Shown in pieces: positions 1 through 4,659 of a stretch of 7,348 nucleotides of DNA. The stretch's first letter is position 1, and each line of letters opens with the position of its first letter. Below the pieces are notes generated by a model that ran no database searches, had not been told where the DNA came from, and saw nothing but the letters and a program-made list of their open reading frames with translations. The stretch comes from Rhodocyclaceae bacterium (GTDB taxonomy: Bacteria > Pseudomonadota > Gammaproteobacteria > Burkholderiales > Rhodocyclaceae). The stretch is taken from NCBI GenBank assembly GCA_025361105.1, contig JANYAW010000016.1:1-7348 (forward strand), given 5' to 3'. Position numbers and translations under genes: made by a program.

Positions 1-651
1 GTTTGGTATTTGCAGGCCAAAGGGCCGGATACGGTGGCCTTGTTTTATCCGATCGATGCGCCGACACTAGCGTATCGCTTGCCCGATTTTGATATTGAAG
101 TGCAGTTTGAGCCGACCGAATTTACGCAGGTGAATCCTGGCGTGAATCGCATGTTGGTGCGTCGCGCGATGATGTTGCTGGCGCCGAAAGCGGGCGAGCG
201 AATCGCCGACATGTTTTGCGGATTGGGTAATTTCACGCTGCCGATTGCACGCCTTGGTGCGCAAGTGATCGGTGTGGAAGGTAGCGATGCGCTGGTTCGT
301 CGCGCCGAGAAAAATGCGCGACACAATGGTTTGGAAAATCGCTGTGAATATCGGGTGGCGAATTTGTTTGAAGCCGATTCAGCGAGTCTTGCAGCTCTGG
401 GCAAAATCGACAAAATGCTGATCGACCCACCGCGCGAAGGTGCTGATGCATTGGTCAAAGCACTGCCTGCGCTTGACAGTGAATTCGACGCACCGCAGCG
501 CATTGTCTATGTATCGTGTAACCCCGCGACCTTGGCGCGCGATGCCGCGGTTTTGGTGCATGAGAAGGGCTACAAGCTACGTGGCGCAGGCATCGCCAGC
601 ATGTTTCCGCATACGGCGCATGTGGAGTCGATTGCGTTTTTCGAGCGATAA
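1..651 (+). CDS. rlmD: 23S rRNA (uracil-5-)-methyltransferase RlmD, C-terminal part (5' end outside window)
   Basis: This is the C-terminal 216 codons of a TrmA/RumA-family SAM-dependent RNA methyltransferase. The reading frame is open to the left edge, so the TRAM domain and Fe-S cysteines lie outside the window. Visible motifs in order are FTQVNPGVNRMLV (about nt 121-159), the SAM-binding DMFCGLGNFTLP (nt 208-243), IDPPREG (nt 421-441), the catalytic-cysteine motif SCNPATLARD (Cys codon nt 517-519), and the C-terminal MFPHTAHVESI. The motif set, especially SCNPATLARD with MFPHTAHVES, points to RlmD (formerly RumA), which makes m5U1939 in 23S rRNA, rather than the tRNA enzyme TrmA or the m5U747 enzyme RlmC. 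Those paralogues are the main alternatives. The gene ends in TAA and faces a leftward gene. No odd residues are seen in the catalytic motifs. Confidence 0.93.
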   Translation, partial: VWYLQAKGPDTVALFYPIDAPTLAYRLPDFDIEVQFEPTEFTQVNPGVNRMLVRRAMMLLAPKAGERIADMFCGLGNFTLPIARLGAQVIGVEGSDALVRRAEKNARHNGLENRCEYRVANLFEADSASLAALGKIDKMLIDPPREGADALVKALPALDSEFDAPQRIVYVSCNPATLARDAAVLVHEKGYKLRGAGIASMFPHTAHVESIAFFER

Positions 652-682
652 AAACGGCGCTGAGAATTTCTCCCCAGCGCCG
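649..682 (-). terminator. Intrinsic terminator of the leftward Bax-inhibitor-1 gene
   Basis: CGGCGCTG (655-662) and CAGCGCCG (675-682) form a perfect 8-bp GC-rich stem with a 12-nt loop. Read leftward it is followed by TTTTTA (654-649), the classic shape of a Rho-independent terminator. The T-run overlaps the rlmD stop codon. Read rightward the hairpin is followed only by GCGCTTTCT, so it may stop rlmD transcription weakly at best. It lies about 120 nt past the leftward gene's stop. Confidence 0.75.
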
Positions 683-713
683 CGCTTTCTGACGGCGGCG
701 GAGCAGGGAATTC

Positions 714-763
714 GCAAAGCATCGCTTTGCACCTGCATAGCGGGTCGGCTGTACTAAGCCGAC
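714..763 (-). other. Two adjacent perfect hairpins in the 3' region of the leftward gene
   Basis: GCAAAGC (714-720) pairs with GCTTTGC (724-730) across a 3-nt loop. GTCGGCT (744-750) pairs with AGCCGAC (757-763) across a 6-nt loop. Neither has a T-run. Together with the terminator at 649-682 they give three successive stem-loops at the end of the leftward transcript. Strand is assigned by inference from the terminator. They could be processing or stability elements, or part of a 3'UTR-derived small RNA. Nothing else was recognised between 683 and 802. Confidence 0.45.
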
Positions 764-802
764 ACTGCGTACCAGCACCAACTGGCGCGTGGCAAATCTA
801 TT

Positions 803-1495
803 TCAATCGCGCTCACCGGTGAACGCCATGATGAGATTCAGCAGATTGATGAAGATGTTGTAAATATCCAGGTAGACATTCAAGGTCGCGGTGATGTAGT
901 TGGTTTCGCCGCCTTTGACGATGTTGTTAATGTCGTAAAGCACGTAGGCCGAGAAAACTATAATCGCCATTGCCGACAGTGCGAGTGACAAGGCCGGAAT
1001 CTGGAAAAACATATTGGCAACGCCGGCCAGAATCATCAGGATCAAGCCCGCGAACAGGAACTTCCCAAGATTTGAAAAGTCACGTGCGGTGTTTGAAGCC
1101 ACGCCAGCCAGTGTCATGAAAATCGCGCCGGTGCCACCTGCTGCCAAAGCAATCATGGTGCCGCCGTTCTTGAAGCCGAGTGCGTGTTGCAACATCGGCG
1201 TGAGCATCAGTCCCATGAAGAAGGTAAATCCGAGCAAAACGAAAACGCCCAAACTGCTGTCCTTGGTGCGCTGTATGGCGAAAATAAATCCAAACGCCAC
1301 TGCCATAAAAAGCAGCAAGCCAATGAACGGACTACCCGCCATGAACGAAAAATTAAGCTGCACGCCGAGTAAAGCACCCAGCACTGTCGGCACCATCGTC
1401 AGCGCCAGTAGCGCATAGGTATTGCGTAGCACGCGATTCTGTTGAATCGCAATGTCGCTACCGCTTGTTTGTGAATAGTCGCGAACTGTTTCCAT
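803..1495 (-). CDS. Bax inhibitor-1/YccA-YbhL family integral membrane protein
   Basis: This 230-residue, very hydrophobic protein has about seven membrane segments after a polar N-terminus of some 25 residues. It has the BI-1 family end: YVLYDINNIVKGG (residues 184-196) followed by YLDIYNIFINLLNL (208-221). Length fits the bacterial family. Members sit in the inner membrane. Eukaryotic and Bacillus relatives conduct calcium, and E. coli YccA modulates FtsH proteolysis. Which applies here cannot be read from the sequence. The ATG start at 1493-1495 is supported by a strong AAGGAG Shine-Dalgarno about 7 nt upstream. The gene is monocistronic: rlmD is convergent on one side and the tRNA is divergent on the other. 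Three 10-bp repeats lie 46-75 bp upstream of the start. No damage is seen. Family assignment is secure, function is not. Confidence 0.92.
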   Translation of the reverse strand: METVRDYSQTSGSDIAIQQNRVLRNTYALLALTMVPTVLGALLGVQLNFSFMAGSPFIGLLLFMAVAFGFIFAIQRTKDSSLGVFVLLGFTFFMGLMLTPMLQHALGFKNGGTMIALAAGGTGAIFMTLAGVASNTARDFSNLGKFLFAGLILMILAGVANMFFQIPALSLALSAMAIIVFSAYVLYDINNIVKGGETNYITATLNVYLDIYNIFINLLNLIMAFTGERD

Positions 1496-1540
1496 GATGT
1501 TTCTCCTTTTGCAGACCAGTCAAAGCCTAAACTAACGATA

Positions 1541-1570
1541 TCCAACAGCGTCCAACAACGCCCAACAGAG
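1541..1570. repeat. Three tandem 10-bp repeats upstream of the Bax-inhibitor-1 gene
   Basis: TCCAACAGCG, TCCAACAACG and CCCAACAGAG follow one another without a gap. On the other strand each contains TTGG with a preceding TGT or TTGT. The 10-bp period is close to one DNA helical turn, so the copies would face the same side of the helix, as in arrays bound by response regulators. They sit 46-75 bp upstream of the leftward ATG at 1495, where a promoter or activator site would be expected. I could not identify a convincing -35/-10 pair there. The regulatory role is inference. Confidence 0.5.
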
Positions 1571-1700
1571 GCGAATGCGTGAAGTCTATCGTATTCGTGC
1601 TAACGCATATCTTGGGCTAACGTCTGGCAAATGCAAGTGTTAGGCAAAGAATTTTTATCCTGTTTTCGCGACGCGCACGATACCGCAAGTGTCATCAGCA

Positions 1701-1715
1701 TATAATTCGCGCCGC
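1701..1715 (+). promoter_or_regulatory. -10 box and GC-rich discriminator of tRNA-Ser
   Basis: A perfect TATAAT (1701-1706) is followed by TCGCGCCGC, placing transcription start just ahead of the tRNA at 1718. A GC-rich discriminator is typical of stable-RNA promoters under stringent control. No good TTGACA-like -35 box is found 16-18 bp upstream (the stretch around 1677-1683 is CACGATA), so the -35 is weak or unrecognised. Confidence 0.6.
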
Positions 1716-1717
1716 TT

Positions 1718-1807
1718 GGAGGTGTGGCAGAGCGGTTGAATGCACCAGTCTTGAAAACTGGCAAGGTTGCAAGACCTTCGTGAGTTCGAATCTCACCGCC
1801 TCCGCCA
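1718..1807 (+). tRNA. tRNA-Ser, anticodon UGA
   Basis: Ninety nucleotides fold as a class II tRNA. Acceptor GGAGGTG (1718-1724) pairs with CGCCTCC (1797-1803), with one G-U pair. The anticodon stem is CCAGT/ACTGG (1745-1749/1757-1761) with loop CTTGAAA and anticodon TGA at 1752-1754. The long variable arm AAGGT...ACCTT is the serine hallmark. The T arm is GTGAG-TTCGAAT-CTCAC (1780-1796), followed by discriminator G1804 and an encoded CCA at 1805-1807. It reads UCA and, by wobble, other UCN codons. The gene has its own -10 box upstream and an intrinsic terminator 28 nt downstream, so it is a single-gene unit. No integrase gene or duplicated 3' end of the tRNA was seen in the window. Confidence 0.97.
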
Positions 1808-1834
1808 AGTTGGGGTTCAAAGAAATCCAGAGAA

Positions 1835-1875
1835 GGCCAGTAAGCCCTGTAAAAATAAAGCTTCTGGCCATTTTT
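1835..1875 (+). terminator. Intrinsic terminator of tRNA-Ser
   Basis: GGCCAG-T-AAGC (1835-1845) pairs with GCTT-CTGGCC (1860-1869), giving 10 bp with a single bulged T and a 14-nt loop. It is followed by ATTTTTA (1870-1876). Position 28 nt past the CCA end and the T-run both fit a Rho-independent terminator of the tRNA. Confidence 0.78.
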
Positions 1876-1887
1876 ACGTCCAAAGTA

Positions 1888-1974
1888 ATTCAGCGCGCGA
1901 TTCAATCCTTGACAAGAAAGTTGGTCAAGACCTTGCTCAGGCATTTCACCATGGCGCAGAATGATGACGGTCAT
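1888..1974 (-). pseudogene. N-terminal remnant of a histidine phosphatase family gene
   Basis: Reading leftward from an ATG at 1972-1974, the translation begins MTVIILRHGEMPEQGL and continues DQLSCQGLNRAL. This matches the N-terminus of a betaproteobacterial histidine-phosphatase (phosphoglycerate-mutase-like) family as I recall it. RHGE is the family's catalytic-histidine motif. After NRALNYF, at about position 1885, similarity stops. The frame then reads through the tRNA terminator and the antisense of tRNA-Ser, so only about 30 of roughly 200 residues remain. The second catalytic histidine and the C-terminal core are absent from the window. The start has no strong Shine-Dalgarno. I read it as a truncated, dead gene whose 3' part was lost at the boundary with the tRNA unit. 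The alternative is a chance RHGE match, but the length and order of the similarity argue against that. Confidence 0.58.
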
Positions 1975-2068
1975 CCGTGCTTGTACACCTACCGCCATAG
2001 ACCGATCACGATACAAAATAGCTTAAGACGATTATTTTGTAGGTATGCCCATCCCATTTGACTTGCCC

Positions 2069-2074
2069 AGGGAG
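2069..2074 (+). promoter_or_regulatory. Shine-Dalgarno that favours the inner start of the DUF1345 gene
   Basis: AGGGAG lies 3 nt before the ATG at 2078. The in-frame ATG 33 bp upstream at 2045 is preceded only by TAGGT directly against the start codon. The spacing at 2078 is short but usable, and the start gives a normal N-terminus for the family. Confidence 0.5.
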
Positions 2075-2077
2075 TAT

Positions 2078-2764
2078 ATGAACAACGATACACCGCAGAC
2101 CTCCCAACCAGCGCTAATTCGATTTATCCGGGCACGGCCACGACTTATCGTGGCTGCATTGGTTGGAATGGCGACTACATTCGCATTGCCATTAGCGCTG
2201 GCGCAGCATGAAATGACGCGCCTGATCATTGGATGGAATGTTGGTGCCTGTCTATATCTCATTTTCGCGGCTCGCATGATGTTCTGGTCGTCGCATGAAC
2301 GAATGCGAGCTCGCGCGCAACTTCAAGATGAAGGACGGATCGTTGTCTTGGTTTTGGTTGTTATGTCGGCCATAGCCTGTCTCGGCGCAATTATTGCCGA
2401 ATTGGCCGTAGTCAAGGATATTCACGGCGCTTTGCGCTATGCCCACATTGCATTAGCGGCGCTGACGATATTGTCGTCCTGGGCGTTTACTCAAGTGATG
2501 TTCGCTCTGCACTATGCGCATGATTACTATGCTGCCGTTGAACACGGCAATCCTGGCGGGCTTGAATTTCCGGGAGGTCACGCTCCTGACTATGGTGATT
2601 TCCTCTATTTCGCTTGCGTCATCGGGACATCCGGTCAGACAGCCGATGTGAGTTTCACCAGTCGGGGTATGCGTAGAACAGGCTTGGTTCATTGCGTCTT
2701 GGCTTTTTTCTTCAACACAACTGTGTTGGCATTGACAATCAATATTGCTTCGGGACTGTTATGA
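2078..2764 (+). CDS. DUF1345 domain integral membrane protein
   Basis: This 228-residue protein starts with a polar N-terminus that includes RPRL, then about five hydrophobic segments (roughly residues 23-41, 49-69, 88-112, 123-145 and 205-227). Family signatures of DUF1345 are all present: IIGWNVGACLYLI near residues 50-62, FALHYAHDYY (142-151), GGLEFPGG (160-167), the PDYGDFLYFACVIG stretch, and the FFFNTTVLALTINIASGLL end. No biochemical function is known for the family, and it is expected in the inner membrane. The first in-frame ATG is at 2045, but 2078 has the better Shine-Dalgarno. The deacetylase gene follows after 43 bp on the same strand with no terminator between, so the two probably form an operon. 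No promoter was recognised upstream. Family assignment is firm; function is unknown. Confidence 0.9.
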   Translation: MNNDTPQTSQPALIRFIRARPRLIVAALVGMATTFALPLALAQHEMTRLIIGWNVGACLYLIFAARMMFWSSHERMRARAQLQDEGRIVVLVLVVMSAIACLGAIIAELAVVKDIHGALRYAHIALAALTILSSWAFTQVMFALHYAHDYYAAVEHGNPGGLEFPGGHAPDYGDFLYFACVIGTSGQTADVSFTSRGMRRTGLVHCVLAFFFNTTVLALTINIASGLL

Positions 2765-2807
2765 ATTGAGCCGCAACACGATTCTCACGAAATTTAAGAT
2801 CAATTAC

Positions 2808-3704
2808 ATGTCAGTTACCCATATGAACTTTTTTCTTTTTGTGATTCTCATTGCAGCCAATATTCTGGTACCGGAAATTATTTTTGCCGCCGAACCGCTA
2901 GCGCAAAATTTTCCCCAAAAAATCTCCGAGAGGAAGAGTCACACGCTGGATGATGAGACGACCGAAATTCGAAGGCACCATCTCAATCGGCTGGATGACC
3001 GGCTGAAAATTGATGCGGCAGCGCTTCATCAGACTTGTAAATATGAATCGGAAATCTCAACGGCACCACCAGCGAAGCGTGTAGTTCTTTCCTTCGATGA
3101 CGGTCCCGAGTTAGGGCAGACGGAATACATCCTTGAAATTTTAAAGAAGCACGAAATTCAAGGGGCATTTTTTCTAATTGGAGAAAAAGCCAAGGTGCAT
3201 CCTGCGTTGGTGAGGAAGATCCTGGAAAGCGGACATCACACTGTAGGCAATCATTCTTGGAGTCACCCTAATTTCCACGAAATTTCCCTAGATCAACAGG
3301 CGAACGAAGTCCAAAAATTTGAGGAAGCTCCTGCGAACGGGCCAGTTAAATTGCTATTCCGTTACCCGTATGGGAACTCATCGTGTGAGACAAACGCTTT
3401 GTTGCACTCTCGAGGTTATCGAATCGTCGGATGGCATGTTGATTCCTGCGACTGGGCCTTCGACAAGGCCGGTATGGTTGATGAAAAGGAGGCAATTTCC
3501 TGTGGTGTACTGGCGCAGAATAAAAATAACTTTGTTGAGCATGTTGTTTCAACTGTTCACGCTCATAAAGGGGGGATCGTACTGTTACACGAAATACACC
3601 CAAATACGATCCGGAAGCTGGAGGAAATTATTGTCCGCCTAAAAGAAGACGGTTTTATCTTTGGCTCAATCGAAGACACAGACTTTGTTTCATCATTGCG
3701 TTAG
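2808..3704 (+). CDS. Secreted polysaccharide deacetylase (NodB/CE4 family)
   Basis: This is a 298-residue protein with an N-terminal hydrophobic segment ending IIFAAEPLA (about residues 9-31), read as a signal peptide, though its N-region lacks a Lys or Arg. A polar linker follows, then a complete NodB domain from about residue 90. All five CE4 motifs are seen: SFDDGP (95-100, catalytic Asp and metal Asp), HSWSH (149-153, metal histidines), RYPYG (185-189), DSCDW (212-216) and LLH with His261. It should therefore be an active metal-dependent deacetylase acting in the periplasm or outside, on N-acetyl groups of peptidoglycan or an exopolysaccharide. The substrate is not determined by sequence. 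The start is uncertain: ATG 2808 or 2823, or a TTG at 2745 that would overlap the preceding gene. None has a clear Shine-Dalgarno. The gene is visibly richer in A and T than rlmD or lysC. Confidence 0.9.
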   Translation: MSVTHMNFFLFVILIAANILVPEIIFAAEPLAQNFPQKISERKSHTLDDETTEIRRHHLNRLDDRLKIDAAALHQTCKYESEISTAPPAKRVVLSFDDGPELGQTEYILEILKKHEIQGAFFLIGEKAKVHPALVRKILESGHHTVGNHSWSHPNFHEISLDQQANEVQKFEEAPANGPVKLLFRYPYGNSSCETNALLHSRGYRIVGWHVDSCDWAFDKAGMVDEKEAISCGVLAQNKNNFVEHVVSTVHAHKGGIVLLHEIHPNTIRKLEEIIVRLKEDGFIFGSIEDTDFVSSLR

Positions 3705-3827
3705 CCAAGCTTTTTGTGCTGAGATAAAGCGTTACATTTGCGCCGTCATCAAGCGCTGCACTCCTGCGTTATTTGGGCATCTGGCTTAACTACTGATTGC
3801 CGGATTTATCTAACCAAGGAGAATGAA

Positions 3828-4190
3828 ATGCTTGCTCGTACAAAAAAAGCTCTTGTAATTTCTGTCTTGTCGATGACTGTTGCCGGGATGACTACCGGTG
3901 CGATGGCGCAAGACACAAAGCCAGCTCGCGTGGCCAATCCGGTAGTGCAGGCGGATAAGGCGAAGCTGGAAGCTGACCACGCAAAAGCCAAGGCTGATCA
4001 CCAAAAAATGGAAGGTGATCGCGCTAAGCTAAAAACTGACAAGAGCGCTGGCAATACTGCGGCAGTCGATGGTGACAAGGCGGCGCTGAAAGGCGACAAG
4101 CAAACGCTCACGGCAGACAAAGCCACTGCAAAAGCTGATCGCGCAAAACTTGAAGCAGATCGAAAAGCGGCGAAAGCGGCTAAGCCTTAA
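3828..4190 (+). CDS. Small exported Lys/Ala/Asp-rich heptad-repeat protein
   Basis: This 120-residue protein has a strong start: AAGGAG at 3816-3821, 6 nt before the ATG. The N-terminus has positive charges (R4, K6, K7), a hydrophobic core and an AMA|Q signal-peptidase I site after residue 27. The mature part is a short linker followed by seven-residue units that nearly all begin with Asp plus a basic residue. Four units run from residue 43 to 70 and a degenerate fifth (DKSAGNT) follows. A five-residue break (AAVDG) and five more units (83-117) come next, and the protein ends AKP. It contains no cysteine or aromatic residue after the signal peptide and is very hydrophilic, so a long charged helix or coiled coil in the periplasm is likely. 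I know of no assigned function. It may be its own transcription unit, since 123 bp separate it from the deacetylase gene, but no promoter or terminator was recognised there. Confidence 0.82.
   Translation: MLARTKKALVISVLSMTVAGMTTGAMAQDTKPARVANPVVQADKAKLEADHAKAKADHQKMEGDRAKLKTDKSAGNTAAVDGDKAALKGDKQTLTADKATAKADRAKLEADRKAAKAAKP
3954..4178 (+). repeat. Imperfect 21-bp in-frame tandem repeats
   Basis: Units of 21 bp, each starting GAT or GAC and coding for D-[KHR]-x-x-x-x-x, run from 3954 to 4058 (four good units plus one degenerate). A 15-bp interruption at 4059-4073 is followed by five more units at 4074-4178. The protein period is better kept than the DNA sequence: synonymous and third-position differences are common. 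That suggests old duplication held by selection on the protein rather than recent slippage. Confidence 0.75.
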
Positions 4191-4227
4191 GCATCCGATT
4201 TAAGTGCTACGGTTGATCGTACAACGG

Positions 4228-4255
4228 CGTGTCGTCAGCACCAAGTGACGACACG
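4228..4255. terminator. Strong hairpin between convergent genes, no T-run
   Basis: CGTGTCGTCA (4228-4237) and TGACGACACG (4246-4255) are perfect 10-bp inverted repeats around an 8-nt loop. The hairpin sits 37 bp past the stop of the repeat-protein gene and 6 bp before the leftward GST remnant ends at 4262. Neither side has a T-run, so it is not a textbook Rho-independent terminator. A transcript-end or RNA-protection role is inferred from position. Confidence 0.45.
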
Positions 4256-4261
4256 TCGCGA

Positions 4262-4593
4262 CTATTGCCTCGACGCAAAAAATGCCGCCATACTGGCTTC
4301 GCGATCTGCCTTAACTTTCATCGCATGCGGGCGGTTGCCAATGAGTTTGAGGTAATCAGCCACGCCGGGTAGCGCTGCTGTCACCATATCGCGGCCATAA
4401 ATTATTTTGGTCGTTTGGCTCACCAACGGGAAATGCGCAAAAGCGGCGCAATCGACATGAGTGAACATGTCAACATCGCTTCGGTTTGTGTCGGATAGTG
4501 GGCTTCTTCGGTGAATGGGATACCTTTTTCCAACAATGCGAGCTTGGTTTTGTTGTAGTAATTGCTCACCGAAAATCCGCAAAGTGTCAGCAT
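4262..4593 (-). pseudogene. Glutathione S-transferase remnant (internal deletion plus frameshift)
   Basis: Leftward from ATG 4591-4593, which has an AGGAG Shine-Dalgarno at 4600-4604, the translation starts MLTLCGFSVSNYYNKTKLAL and continues LEKGIPFTEE. That is the thioredoxin-like N-terminus of a bacterial GST. After about 45 residues this frame loses similarity. The neighbouring frame then gives a GST C-terminus, VDCAAFAHFPL followed by IYGRDMV, LPGVADYLKLIGNRPH and a MAAFFASRQ end with a TAG stop at 4262-4264. The whole locus covers 332 bp, about 110 codons, against roughly 200-230 residues for a normal GST. About half the protein is therefore missing, including the cis-Pro/glutathione-binding strand and most of the helical domain. 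The break lies near 4454-4471, at GACATG-N6-CATGTC. The start and ribosome site remain intact, which suggests a fairly recent loss. Confidence 0.83.
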
Positions 4594-4659
4594 GAAAATC
4601 TCCTGAAGTGATGAATCAGTCACGAAAAATGTTGGACTGATTGTAGACTAGGCCAAATC

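Noticed and set aside
1014..1418. Rightward open frame antisense to the Bax-inhibitor-1 gene
   Set aside because: It is a shadow of the real membrane-protein gene, with no ribosome site and no family features.
1599..1622. GCTAACG repeated at 1599-1605 and 1616-1622
   Set aside because: A 7-bp repeat of this kind is expected by chance, and it has no clear relation to a promoter.
1909..1914. TTGACA as a -35 box
   Set aside because: No acceptable -10 hexamer lies 15-19 bp downstream on the same strand.
1908..1929. CTTGAC-N10-GTCAAG inverted repeat as an operator for the DUF1345 gene
   Set aside because: It falls inside the coding remnant of the phosphatase (GLDQLSCQG), more than 100 bp from the DUF1345 start, and a 6-bp arm is easily chance.
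1600..2016. Long leftward open frame including an EIRTHEGLATLPVFKTGAFNRSATPP-type peptide
   Set aside because: That peptide is simply the antisense translation of the tRNA-Ser gene, a well-known false annotation. Only the first part (1888-1974) has meaningful similarity, and it is listed as a phosphatase remnant.
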